NCBI RefSeq assembly: GCF_900141805.1
Contig: NZ_FQYN01000002.1
Coordinates: 124,001 to 188,000 of the forward strand
Origin: Hymenobacter daecheongensis DSM 21074
GTDB lineage: Bacteria > Bacteroidota > Bacteroidia > Cytophagales > Hymenobacteraceae
Reading direction: 5' to 3'
Length of the DNA: 64,000 nt
Of this stretch, positions 46,277 through 57,524 are shown one piece after another. Each line of letters opens with the position of its first letter. Position 1 is the stretch's first letter. A program made the translations under genes and the position numbers. The notes beneath the pieces are model-generated. The model did not search any database, was not told the DNA's origin, and saw only the letters and a list, made by a program, of their open reading frames with translations.

Positions 46277-47959
46277 ATGAATACGTACCGTAAAGCTTCT
46301 ATTGCCGTAGCCCTCGTGGGGCTATTGGCAACCAATACCGGGTGCAGCGACTTCTTCAAAGTCAATGTAGACCCATTGAACCCTTCCGCGGCCCGGCTCA
46401 GCGACCTGCTACCCGTGACGCAGGTGGCTATGGGCACTTACCTGGGCTTCAGCGTAAACGGCCTGAGCCAGCCCACGGCCGCGCTCATGCAGCAGCTTTC
46501 CACCACGCGCGGCATCGGGACTTTCCAGCAAAACGGCGACTCCTTTACCAACCAGTGGTCGGGGCTGTATGCCGATATGCTTATCAACAACGAGCAGATC
46601 ATCAAGCAGGGCACGGCCGAGCAGGCCTGGGGCTACGTAGGCATCGCGCAGCTGCAGAAAGCCTACGTGGTAAGCCAGATGGTGGACATGTGGGGCGACC
46701 TTCCGTATTCGGAAGGGTTGCTGGGCACGGCCAACAAGGCTCCGAAATTTGACAAGGACAGCGAGATTTACGCGGACCTGTTTCGTCTGATCGACGAGGG
46801 TGTTGCCAACCTGGCTAAAACCTCGGCCCGTACGCCCGGCGGCGAGGATCTGATGTATGGTGGCTCCATGAGCGCGTGGTCGCATTTCGGCCGTACGCTG
46901 AAGCTCAAGCTCTACAACCAGATTCGCCTGACCCGTGATGTATCCAGCGACGTAAGAGCGCTGCTGGCCACGCCAGACAACTTGCTACTATCTAATGAGG
47001 ACTTCGAGCTGAAGTATGGTGCCTCTACGCAGCCCGACAACCGCAACCTGGGCTACATCGGCGACTATGTGAACTCGGGCCGGGAAAATACCATCGGCCG
47101 GTACTTCTTCGAGTTGATGAACACCAACCGTGACCCGCGCATCCCCTACTATTTCTACAACCAGGCAACTGGCACAGTAGCGATAGCTGATTATCAAAAC
47201 GGAAACTTTGTAACCGTTAAATTTGGTAGCACCGGGGCCAATGCCAGCGCTAACAACACCGGCGTGCGGACGCTGCCCGGCCTGTATCCGGTTGGTGGCC
47301 GCTTTGATGCCGGCAAAGGCGGCAATGCCGATGCCACGTACGGCAAGGGCACAGTGGCCCAACGGCTGCTCACCTTCTTCAGCCGCAAATTTACGGAGGC
47401 TGAGCTGCAGCTAACGGTATTAAACAACCCGACTGCCGCCCGCACGGCCTACGAGGAAGGGGTACGTGCCAGCTTTAAAAAGCTTAATGACATTGCCCAG
47501 GCCGAAGGGATTCCGAATGCAGTTAAGTTTCAGGCAGCTCCTGAGCTGGTGCCCATAATTCCGGAAACCGACCCGAACACGAGCAAGCCCAGTATCAGCA
47601 AGTATGTTGCCGAGGCCTTGTTGCGATTTGACCGGGCCACGACTACCAATGGCCGGCTCAACGCCATCATGACCGAGAAGTACATTGCCAGCTTCGGCTT
47701 TGGGCTGGATGCGTACACTGACTTCCGCCGCACGGGTTACCCTAACATTACGGTGCCCGACCGCGCGGACAATGCTGGTCCGGTCAACCCGTCGAACCCT
47801 GCCCCCGGCACCGTAGACGACAACGATCCACAGACGGTAGGCCAAGGCTCGTTCCCGCGCCGCCTCACGTACCAGCTGTCGGAGCTGCAAATCAATCCTA
47901 ACGCGCCGCGGGAACAGCCGGACGTAGTATCGACGCGCATTTTCTGGGACAAGCGCTGA
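46277..47959 (+). CDS. SusD-like outer-membrane nutrient-binding lipoprotein
   Basis: A 561-residue SusD_2-type lipoprotein: signal and lipobox (LLATNTGC, Cys22 or so), then the VNVDPLNPS motif and the marker YVVSQMVDMWGDLPYSEGL. It is longer than the other two SusD proteins here. The ATG at 46277 is preferred over one 18 bp upstream because it begins directly at the signal (MNTYRKASIAVALVG). It lies between SusC and a small lipoprotein in one operon. Confidence 0.9.
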   Translation: MNTYRKASIAVALVGLLATNTGCSDFFKVNVDPLNPSAARLSDLLPVTQVAMGTYLGFSVNGLSQPTAALMQQLSTTRGIGTFQQNGDSFTNQWSGLYADMLINNEQIIKQGTAEQAWGYVGIAQLQKAYVVSQMVDMWGDLPYSEGLLGTANKAPKFDKDSEIYADLFRLIDEGVANLAKTSARTPGGEDLMYGGSMSAWSHFGRTLKLKLYNQIRLTRDVSSDVRALLATPDNLLLSNEDFELKYGASTQPDNRNLGYIGDYVNSGRENTIGRYFFELMNTNRDPRIPYYFYNQATGTVAIADYQNGNFVTVKFGSTGANASANNTGVRTLPGLYPVGGRFDAGKGGNADATYGKGTVAQRLLTFFSRKFTEAELQLTVLNNPTAARTAYEEGVRASFKKLNDIAQAEGIPNAVKFQAAPELVPIIPETDPNTSKPSISKYVAEALLRFDRATTTNGRLNAIMTEKYIASFGFGLDAYTDFRRTGYPNITVPDRADNAGPVNPSNPAPGTVDDNDPQTVGQGSFPRRLTYQLSELQINPNAPREQPDVVSTRIFWDKR

Positions 47960-48002
47960 GGCGCGGCCAGTCCTGCTTCCCTTTTTTCGCTTCAAATTTT
48001 CT

Positions 48003-48608
48003 ATGAAAAAGCTTTTTATCATCCTGGCTGCGCTGGTTTCGACCAACGGCCTGCTCTCTTCCTGCAAGGATGACAGCAAAGACCCTCTTCCGGCGGTAGA
48101 GTACGCCCCCGTCATATTCCCTAAGTTCACCGAAGGCAAATCCACTTTCGACTTCAAGCTGATTACGACCCGCCCCCCCTACCCTCCGGGATTCGTGCTG
48201 CCGGAAATCGAATTTACTTTCGACCCCGGCGACCAGCGTGACACCAAGCTGGCGGCCGTAGAAGTTTACAAGACGTTCCGCCGCACCAATGCCACCTCGG
48301 TGGACAACAGCAAGCCGACATTGGTAGGCACTTATACTAGCTTTCCGGCCACCGTGCGCCTGAATGGAGACGAGGCTATTGCTGATATTAAGCGGTTAAA
48401 TGCTGCGGGGCAAGAAGTTCAGCTCATCAAGCTGGCCATCGTGCCGCGGCCGGCTGGTATAGCTCCCGATGCTTTCGTCTTCACGTTCGAATACATTCTG
48501 CAGGACGGTCGGCGCATCGTTCTGACCCCGCGGGACAAGAACGGCGTGCTTACCGGTGCCCAGACCAATGCTCCTTTCGCGGCTGTAGCCAGCATTGTCC
48601 AGAAATAG
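48003..48608 (+). CDS. Small lipoprotein of the third SusC/SusD operon
   Basis: A 201-residue lipoprotein (signal with LLSSC, Cys20) of mainly beta-strand character, with no recognised catalytic motif. It starts 43 bp after the SusD stop and ends before a strong terminator, so it is the last gene of the operon. Extra surface lipoproteins in such loci often help bind the ligand; that role here is inference from position. Confidence 0.75.
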   Translation: MKKLFIILAALVSTNGLLSSCKDDSKDPLPAVEYAPVIFPKFTEGKSTFDFKLITTRPPYPPGFVLPEIEFTFDPGDQRDTKLAAVEVYKTFRRTNATSVDNSKPTLVGTYTSFPATVRLNGDEAIADIKRLNAAGQEVQLIKLAIVPRPAGIAPDAFVFTFEYILQDGRRIVLTPRDKNGVLTGAQTNAPFAAVASIVQK

Positions 48609-48645
48609 CCGGCGCTGTCTGCTGAGCTAATTTCGTCGTTTCATT

Positions 48646-48679
48646 AAAACGCCGGCTCCCACATGGGAGCCGGCGTTTT
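48646..48679. terminator. Terminator after the third SusC/SusD operon
   Basis: Perfect 16-bp stem (48646-48661 with 48664-48679) around two bases, with A and T runs. It lies between convergent genes and can act both ways. Confidence 0.92.
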
Positions 48680-48739
48680 TTGCTTTGTCAGGTCAAGAAA
48701 AGACCCTGCTTTTGATTCAACACCTGGGCCCAAGTGCTG

Positions 48740-49471
48740 CTAACCAATATTGGTGAGGCGCAGAAGTACAGGCTCCTCGGCCGGGGCCGGTCTTTGCAGC
48801 CAGGCTACTATTTTCTCCGCTACGCTTTCCGGGGTTGCCAGCTGGCCGGTGGCGTGCAGGGCTGCAAACCGCGCCGCTTCGCTGAATTGCTGCTCGGCAG
48901 CGGTGCGGATGTGTTCCTGCATAGCCGTATCGAGCACGCCCGGCGACAGGCTGCGGATGCGAATACCGGAACCGCGCCGACTCTGCTCCTTCTGCGCCGT
49001 TTGCGACAACGACTCCAGAGCGGCTTTGGAGGCGCAGTAGGCGCTCCAGCCATCAATGGGGCTCTGGGCGGCTCCGCTGCTGATGTTGAGGATGGTGCGC
49101 GGCACAGAAAGCGGCCCATAGGTGCGCAGGAAGGTATTCATGAGCATGGCCGGCGCTACCACGTTCACGTCGAATACGAAGTTGAAGTGCTCGTTGGGCT
49201 GCTCGCCCAGGTAGCCGATTTCGCCCAGCACGGCCGCGTTGTTGATGAGCGTCAGGCTGGCCGCATCGGGCCAGTGGGGAAATACCTTGTGCAGGTTATT
49301 CTCTACCGCCAGTATATCGGAGAGGTCGAGGGGCTGATGGTGGTAGCGCTCATGCTGGATGGTGGCGTGCCGCGACACGCCCATGACGTAGGTATCAGGC
49401 TGCCGCAGGATGGTTTCGGCCAGCGCCTTGCCCAGCCCCCGGCTGGCCCCCGTGATGATGTAGTAGTGCAT
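48740..49471 (-). CDS. Short-chain dehydrogenase/reductase (sepiapterin reductase-like)
   Basis: A 243-residue classical SDR. The cofactor motif TGASRGLG is at residues 7-14, NNAA and NISSGAAQS follow, and the catalytic Tyr and Lys are in YCASK. The sequence style (RSLSPGVLDTAMQEHIR) resembles the sepiapterin/benzil reductase-like branch, but substrate is not determined. It stands alone between a terminator and an inverted repeat. Confidence 0.88.
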   Translation of the reverse strand: MHYYIITGASRGLGKALAETILRQPDTYVMGVSRHATIQHERYHHQPLDLSDILAVENNLHKVFPHWPDAASLTLINNAAVLGEIGYLGEQPNEHFNFVFDVNVVAPAMLMNTFLRTYGPLSVPRTILNISSGAAQSPIDGWSAYCASKAALESLSQTAQKEQSRRGSGIRIRSLSPGVLDTAMQEHIRTAAEQQFSEAARFAALHATGQLATPESVAEKIVAWLQRPAPAEEPVLLRLTNIG

Positions 49472-49472
49472 T

Positions 49473-49584
49473 AGTGAGATAGTGAGATGGTGAGATGGTG
49501 AGTTTTCTGTTCTGAATACGCAAACGGCAGAATTTGCGCAAACCGAACATTGAACTCACCATCTCACTATTTCACTATTTCACT
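49473..49584. repeat. GTGAGATAGTG-type inverted repeat
   Basis: The left arm has AGTGAGATAGTGAGATGGTG with a further GAGATGGTGAG copy. The right arm has ACTCACCATCTCACTATTTC with a further CACTATTTCACT copy. It is the second member of the 28318-28399 family, here with tandemly repeated ends. It fills the gap between the SDR gene and hslU. Confidence 0.88.
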
Positions 49585-49585
49585 T

Positions 49586-50995
49586 CTACAGAATGTACTG
49601 GCTCAGGTCGCGGTTGTTGACCATGCCGCGCAGACGCTCTTCGACCAACTCGCGGGTGATGAGGATGTGGGCGTTGGCCCCGATGCGGTCGGGCACGTCG
49701 AAAAGGATGTCGTTGAGCAGGCGGCTCATGACCGTGTTCAGGCGGCGGGCACCGATGTTTTCGACTTCCGCATTCACCTCGAAGGCAATTTCGGCCAGGC
49801 GCTCCAGGGCCGCGTCGTCGAAGGTCAGCTCCACGTCTTCGGCCTGCAGCAGGGCCTGGTACTGCTTGGTGAGGGCGTTTTTGGGGTCCTTAAGAATGAG
49901 GTAGAAGTCGTCTTTGGTCAGGCTCTGCAGCTCCACGCGGATGGGGAAGCGGCCCTGCAGCTCCGGAATCAGGTCGCTGGGCTTGGCAACGTGGAACGCG
50001 CCGGCGGCGATGAACAGGATGTGGTCGGTGTTGATGATGCCGTATTTAGTGCTCACGGCCGAGCCTTCCACAATGGGCAGCAGGTCGCGCTGCACGCCTT
50101 CGCGGCTCACATCGGGGCCGCTGCCGCCCTTGCCGCTGCGGCTGGCTACTTTGTCAATCTCATCAATGAAGATGATGCCCGCGTTTTCGGCCTGCCGGAT
50201 GGCTTCGTCCTTCACCTCATCCATGTCGATGAGCTTGGCTGCTTCCTCGTCGAAGAGCAGCTTGCGGGCCTCGGCAATGGTGACGTTGCGCTTGCGCGTT
50301 TTCTTGGGCAGCATCCCGCTCAACATATCCTGCAGGCCAGCCATGGAGGCTTCATCCATGCCGCCGGGGCCACCTACCACGCCAATGCCAGGCGCGTTGT
50401 TCTGCTGCACCTTGATGTCGATTTTACGCTCATCCAGCTCGCCACTGCGGATTTTGAGGCGAAATTTCTCCCGCGTGCGCTCGTTCAGCTCGTAGTCCGA
50501 ATCGGGCATAGCGCTGCCGTCGGTGCCGAAGCCTACGGCAGGCTTCACGCCGCCGCCGCTGGCCGTGACGGGCGGAATGAGGGCATCCAGAATAACGTCC
50601 TCCACGGCCTGGGCAGCGCGGATTTTCACGTCCTCCTTGCGCCGCTGCTTCACCATATTCACGGATTGCTCCACCAGGTCGCGCACCATGCTTTCCACGT
50701 CGCGGCCCACGTAGCCCACTTCCGTGAATTTGGAAGCCTCTACTTTGGTGAATGGCGCGCCGGAAATGCTGGCCAGGCGGCGGGCAATTTCGGTTTTGCC
50801 CACGCCCGTCGAGCCGATCATGAGGATGTTGTTGGGCACGATTTCCTGCTGCATATCGGCCGGGGCGTGCAGGCGGCGCCAGCGGTTGCGCAGCGCAATG
50901 GCTACGTGACGCTTGGCCTCGTGCTGGCCAATAATGTATTTGTCGAGTTCGGCCACAATCTGGGCCGGGGTGAGGAAAGAAGCAGCGTCGAGCAT
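49586..50995 (-). CDS. hslU: HslU ATPase subunit of the HslUV protease
   Basis: AAA+ unfoldase that feeds substrates to the HslV peptidase. Walker A is GSTGVGKT (61-68), the pore loop GYVG (94-97), Walker B IIFIDEIDK, and the C-terminus (LSQYIL) is the tail that docks into HslV. Length 469 is slightly above E. coli (443) because of a Gly/Met-rich insert in the I domain. hslV is normally next to hslU but is not seen on either side here. Confidence 0.95.
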   Translation of the reverse strand: MLDAASFLTPAQIVAELDKYIIGQHEAKRHVAIALRNRWRRLHAPADMQQEIVPNNILMIGSTGVGKTEIARRLASISGAPFTKVEASKFTEVGYVGRDVESMVRDLVEQSVNMVKQRRKEDVKIRAAQAVEDVILDALIPPVTASGGGVKPAVGFGTDGSAMPDSDYELNERTREKFRLKIRSGELDERKIDIKVQQNNAPGIGVVGGPGGMDEASMAGLQDMLSGMLPKKTRKRNVTIAEARKLLFDEEAAKLIDMDEVKDEAIRQAENAGIIFIDEIDKVASRSGKGGSGPDVSREGVQRDLLPIVEGSAVSTKYGIINTDHILFIAAGAFHVAKPSDLIPELQGRFPIRVELQSLTKDDFYLILKDPKNALTKQYQALLQAEDVELTFDDAALERLAEIAFEVNAEVENIGARRLNTVMSRLLNDILFDVPDRIGANAHILITRELVEERLRGMVNNRDLSQYIL

Positions 50996-51113
50996 AGGTG
51001 GGATAAAGAGGGCGGGGAAATGCAGGGTGTGGCCCGGTGCAGCTTGCGGAGCCGTGGGCCGGGCGACCCGACGGCTTCACTAGCCGCTGCACCGGGCCAC
51101 AACAGCCGTGGGG

Positions 51114-52178
51114 CTAATCCGTTTGCTTGAAGAGGGAATTGATGTTGCGGGCCACGGTAAAATAGTTGGCCCCGCCCGCGGCGTGAATGGAAGCGTGGGT
51201 GTAGTCGAACTGGAACTGGCTGATGCGCACCATCACGCCGAAGCTGAGGCCGGCCCCACCGGAGGTATTTTCGAGGCGCAGCTCGCGGCGCTGCAAGTGG
51301 TTGTAGCCCACTCGCAGGTTGAGGTTTTTGCCCAGCAGCAGCTCCCCTCCTACCACAAAATGCCGCGCTATTTTGTCGCCGAGGGTCTTTTTTGGCTTTT
51401 TTTCCAGGTTGTCATCACCCAGCGGCCCGCGCACGTTGGGGTCGAGGTACACGATATCGAGCTGCTGCAAATGATGAGCCGTGATAGAAAAGCGCAAGGG
51501 CATGTGCTCGGGCTTGAAGGAGGTGCCCAGCTGCACATCCAGCGGCATTGGCTCGCGCCCGGCTCCGTCGTAGGCCCGCAGCTGAATGCCGGCGTTTTTC
51601 ACGGCCAGCCCCACGGTAAAATCCTGGGTGGGATGCTTGAATACGCCGCCCACATCGGCCAATGCGGCCACCGAGTGGTTGCCGGCAATACCGGACACGG
51701 CCAGCTTGAGCGTGCCGGCCATGGTGATATTGCCGCTGGTGTAGGCGTCGGAGCCCTGCAGGGCGTATTCGCTCACGCTGAAGGTGCCCAGACTGTTGCC
51801 GGCCGCGTCGAACTGCTCAAACTTGCCGTAGCTCAGATACGTGAGGCCCACGCCCACGCGGCCCACATGGGGCGTGTTGAACACGTAAGCGGCTGTGCTC
51901 TGCTTGATATCGGCCAGGTAATCGACGTAGCTCAGGACCAGTCGGCCGTCCATGTCGGCGTTCAGCAGGGCGGGGTTGGCAAACAGCATGGAGGCATCCG
52001 CGTCGCGGGCCGAAACGTTGACGCCGCCCAGGGCCGAAATTTTGGCGCTGGGTGCCAGGTTGAGAAAGGAAAATGCCTGCTGTCCGCCAATCTGGGCGGC
52101 AGCGGGCCTGGTGGCCCCCAGAGCCAGGCCCAACGCAGATAACAGATAGACGGCGCGGCGGCGTAACAGTCGGTTCAT
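51114..52178 (-). CDS. porQ: Type IX secretion system protein PorQ
   Basis: A 354-residue outer-membrane beta-barrel of the PorV/PorQ type, part of the T9SS attachment complex that anchors secreted cargo to the surface. It has a signal peptide (ending AAAQ), the N-terminal FadL-like signature AFSFLNLAPSAKISALGG and a run of amphipathic beta strands. A one-mismatch -7 box (TATCTTAG on the minus strand, 52183-52190) ends 4 bp before the ATG, suggesting a very short leader. Another T9SS-like gene lies 3 kb away. Confidence 0.88.
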   Translation of the reverse strand: MNRLLRRRAVYLLSALGLALGATRPAAAQIGGQQAFSFLNLAPSAKISALGGVNVSARDADASMLFANPALLNADMDGRLVLSYVDYLADIKQSTAAYVFNTPHVGRVGVGLTYLSYGKFEQFDAAGNSLGTFSVSEYALQGSDAYTSGNITMAGTLKLAVSGIAGNHSVAALADVGGVFKHPTQDFTVGLAVKNAGIQLRAYDGAGREPMPLDVQLGTSFKPEHMPLRFSITAHHLQQLDIVYLDPNVRGPLGDDNLEKKPKKTLGDKIARHFVVGGELLLGKNLNLRVGYNHLQRRELRLENTSGGAGLSFGVMVRISQFQFDYTHASIHAAGGANYFTVARNINSLFKQTD

Positions 52179-52270
52179 AGGTCTAAGATACGGGGTTTCG
52201 GGGGTATCCCTGATAAGACGCCGAATCCGGCCTTTTATTGTTCTCCGGGCAATCTCACCGCTTTTACCTG

Positions 52271-52450
52271 GGTGCGAGAAAGCAGCCGGACCGTCCCGGA
52301 AGGCCGCCGCAAATGCGGGAGAGCCTTGGGGCCGCCCCGCGGCCTGCCCACGAATGCGGGAGGTCGGTGGGTAACTCCCTTTGCTTTCCTATGAATGCGG
52401 CAGGACTGCGGGGCAGCCCCGCAGCCCTGCCGTGAATGCGGGAAACCTCC
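52271..52450. repeat. 41-bp tandem array downstream of lon
   Basis: The motif AATGCGGG (or close) starts at 52312, 52353, 52394 and 52435, exactly 41 bp apart. A weaker GGTGCGAGAA starts at 52271. Two of the units carry GC-rich hairpins, for example CTGCGGGG with CCCCGCAG near 52407-52423. It lies between the lon stop and the porQ start; no gene is supported here. Confidence 0.8.
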
Positions 52451-52465
52451 CGGACAAGGCCGCGC

Positions 52466-54922
<2,457 letters not shown>

Positions 54923-55184
54923 CAGCAGCAGCGGAGAAAGGGCAGATTTAGGCAAAATCACAGAGTTCAGGAGCGGGCAAAGGAGAAAGGCGGCGGTGTC
55001 AGAATGACAGCCCGCGCACGAAACCGCCCGCCTCGCGGCGGGGAAGGTTCCGAAGATACTGTTTTGGCAAGTGCTATGCCACCACGCGTCCCGGCTTATT
55101 TACGCCCCGCGGCCCGACAAGGCGGCACAGGTTTCGGCCACTCCGGCAGACGCGGGCAATAGCCAACTTGCATGAGAAAATCCC

Positions 55185-55192
55185 TATTTTTG
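55185..55192 (+). promoter_or_regulatory. Predicted -7 box of the PorE-like gene
   Basis: TATTTTTG, an exact TAnnTTTG match, 45 bp before the ATG at 55238. It lies inside the longer reading frame and so supports the shorter start. Confidence 0.6.
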
Positions 55193-55237
55193 GCCTTGGC
55201 CGCGCCGAAAGGGCCGGCTTTTGTGCCTTATTCCATT

Positions 55238-57244
55238 ATGCTTCGCTTTTTACGTCCGGCCTTTCTATTCCTTTTCCTTGGTGCCTGCGGGCTCACGCAC
55301 GCTCAGCAGCCCAGTGGCGCGCCCTTCAAACAGCACAAGCTCAGCAGCAAAATGACCCGCCAGCTGCGCCTGCGCCCCGATGCCAACCCGGACTTCCCGA
55401 ACGTGAACCGCGTGGCCTACTTCGAGGACAAAAAGGCGCTGCGGGCCATTGGCAAGGCCGAAAAGCGCCGCAACTGGAATCAGACCCGCCAGCTGCTCGA
55501 AGTCTACGTGAGCCAGTTCGGCATCCAGAATTTCTACAAAAACACCCAGATGCTCTGGCGGCTGGGCCAGCTGCACGAAAAGGCCGGCAACGAGGAAAAA
55601 GCCAAGGCTTACTTCCGCCTCGCCCTCAAGCACCGCCGCCAGGATATCCATAAAGTTCAGCTCTACTACGACTCGCTGGAGCAGAAAACGGCCGACCTGT
55701 ACGTGCCGCTAAAGGCCTACTACGACATTGTGGAATACCGCAAGAGCATTGCCACGTTTCATCCGCCCAAGGGCGTGTATACGAGCATGGGCGACGCCAT
55801 CAACTCGAAGCGGGAAGACTACGGCCCCACGCTGAACACCGGCGCCGACCAGATTATCTTTTCCTCGAAGCGCAAGATGCGCGGCATCAACGGCATTGTG
55901 GACGAAGATCTGTACACGGCCCACAAGGAGGGCGTGTCGTGGAGCGACGCCGAGCCGCTGCCCAAGCCCATCAACTCGCCCTACAACGAAGGCTCGGCCT
56001 GCATCAGCAAGGATGGCAAAACGCTGTACTTTGCCCGCTGTGAGTGCCCCAGCTGCCACGGCAACTGCGATTTGTTCGTGTCGTCGTTTAAAGACGGGCA
56101 GTGGTCGGTGCCCAAAAGCCTGGGTATGCAGGTGAACTCGACGGCCTGGGACTCGCAGCCGACCCTTTCGCCCAACGAGGATACGCTCTACTTCGCCTCC
56201 GACCGGCTCGGCGGCTTCGGGCTTTCCGACATCTGGTACACGGCCAAAAACAAGGCCGGGCATTGGGGCAAAGCCGAGAACCTGGGGCCGGTGGTGAACA
56301 CCCGCGAGAGTGAGGTGAGCCCGTATTATCATCCGCTCTACCACGTGCTCTACTTCAGCTCGCGCGGACAATTGCTCAACTACGGCGACTTCGATATCTA
56401 CAAAACGTACCGCGTGCGGGGGCGCTGGCAGGAGCCGCGCAACATCGGGCCGCTGGTGAACGGCAAGGGCTCGGAGTACTACTTCACCATCGACAGCGAC
56501 TCGAAGGACCTGTACTATGCCCGCTCGGAGGAAAAGGAGTTGAAAAACCTGGACCTCTACTCCTTCCCGCTGCCCATGGAGGCCCAGCCGCTGGCCACCA
56601 CCCACGTCGAGGGCACACTAATCGACTCGGTGGCGGGGAAGCCGCTGGGCGGCATCGTGAGCATTATCGATACCGACAATGGCATTGAGGTGGCCAGCAA
56701 GTACGTGCGGCCCGACGGCACGTTTGCCTTCGACTTGATTGAGGGCTCGCACTACGTGATGCTGATTCAGAGCCCGGACTTTTTCAGCGTGGAAAAGCAG
56801 TTTGAGCTGAAGGGCGACACGGTGATGAAGCTCATGACCAACTCCATCGACTACAAGATTCCGCTGATCTTCAAAAACATCGAATTTGACCCCGGTAAGG
56901 CCAATATTCGCCCCGCCATGCACCAGACCCTGGACCGCATTGCCCTGTTCTTGGTCGACCACCCCACGTTCCGGCTCAGCATCTCGGGCCACACCGATAC
57001 CAGCGGCGACCCCGACGCGAACATGACCCTCTCGCAGGACCGTGCCGAGGCCATCCGCAAATACATCGAGCTAAAAGGCAAGCTCAAACCCAACCGCATC
57101 GAAAGTATGGGCTACGGCAGCTCGCAGCCGCTGAAGGATGAAGCAACGGAAGCCGATGCCAGCATCAACCGCCGCGTGGAGTTCCGGCTGCTCAAGCCGG
57201 AGGGCGAGAGCAAGGACGATTCGGGCGGCGTGGAGTGGAAGTAA
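55238..57244 (+). CDS. PorE-like lipoprotein: TPR, beta-propeller, CRD and OmpA domains
   Basis: A 668-residue lipoprotein (lipobox LGAC, Cys17). Domains in order: a TPR-like helical region (about 75-150), a PD40 beta-propeller (about 180-445, with LYFARCECPSC and LYFASDRLGGFGLSDIW), a carboxypeptidase-regulatory-like domain (about 453-515) and a C-terminal OmpA domain (541-652, with ISGHTDTSGD). This four-domain order is that of PorE of Porphyromonas gingivalis, which tethers the T9SS to peptidoglycan. Its closeness to porQ supports this. Close paralogs are common in Bacteroidota, so the exact role is less certain. Confidence 0.82.
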   Translation: MLRFLRPAFLFLFLGACGLTHAQQPSGAPFKQHKLSSKMTRQLRLRPDANPDFPNVNRVAYFEDKKALRAIGKAEKRRNWNQTRQLLEVYVSQFGIQNFYKNTQMLWRLGQLHEKAGNEEKAKAYFRLALKHRRQDIHKVQLYYDSLEQKTADLYVPLKAYYDIVEYRKSIATFHPPKGVYTSMGDAINSKREDYGPTLNTGADQIIFSSKRKMRGINGIVDEDLYTAHKEGVSWSDAEPLPKPINSPYNEGSACISKDGKTLYFARCECPSCHGNCDLFVSSFKDGQWSVPKSLGMQVNSTAWDSQPTLSPNEDTLYFASDRLGGFGLSDIWYTAKNKAGHWGKAENLGPVVNTRESEVSPYYHPLYHVLYFSSRGQLLNYGDFDIYKTYRVRGRWQEPRNIGPLVNGKGSEYYFTIDSDSKDLYYARSEEKELKNLDLYSFPLPMEAQPLATTHVEGTLIDSVAGKPLGGIVSIIDTDNGIEVASKYVRPDGTFAFDLIEGSHYVMLIQSPDFFSVEKQFELKGDTVMKLMTNSIDYKIPLIFKNIEFDPGKANIRPAMHQTLDRIALFLVDHPTFRLSISGHTDTSGDPDANMTLSQDRAEAIRKYIELKGKLKPNRIESMGYGSSQPLKDEATEADASINRRVEFRLLKPEGESKDDSGGVEWK

Positions 57245-57256
57245 GGGGTAAGCCCG

Positions 57257-57299
57257 ATGCTACGGCCCCGCCCGGTAGTACCGGGCGGGGCCGTAGCAT
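57257..57299. repeat. Perfect 21-bp palindrome after the PorE-like gene
   Basis: Arms 57257-57277 and 57279-57299 pair perfectly around one base (ATGCTACGGCCCCGCCCGGT and its complement). No T tract follows. It is 12 bp after the stop and leads directly into the 21-bp array, so it may be the terminator of the PorE-like gene. Confidence 0.75.
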
Positions 57300-57309
57300 G
57301 TCCGGCGAG

Positions 57310-57490
57310 GACAACCAGGTGTCCTCGCCGGACAACCGGCTAGGTTCAGGGGACAACCAAGTGTCCGGCGAGGACAACCGGCTAGGTTCGAAAGATAACC
57401 AGGTGTGCCCGCCGGACAACCGGCTAGGTTCAGAGGACAACCAGCTGTGCTCGCCGGACAGCCGGCTAGGTTCAGAGGACCAACGGATGC
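57310..57490 (-). repeat. 21-bp tandem array, 9 units in alternating A/B forms
   Basis: Units start at 57310, 57331, 57352, 57373, 57394, 57415, 57436, 57457 and 57478, exactly 21 bp apart, beginning GACAACC or a close variant. Form A continues AGGTGTCCTCGCCG, form B GGCTAGGTTCAGAG, giving a 42-bp higher order. On the minus strand the units encode E-P-S-R-L-S-x and E-D-T-W-L-S-x, in frame with the DUF6702-like gene upstream on that strand, after its TAG stop. Confidence 0.93.
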
Positions 57491-57524
57491 CCTGGCGGGG
57501 GTAAGGGGTTTCCGGATGAGGGGA

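Noticed and set aside
49586..50995. ClpX instead of HslU
   Set aside because: GYVG pore loop, I-domain insert and the HslV-docking C-terminus fit HslU; no zinc-finger domain is present.
57235..57504. Plus-strand frame through the 21-bp array starting near the PorE-like stop
   Set aside because: Open only because the period is a multiple of three; no credible start, and the minus-strand frame agrees better with the other array.
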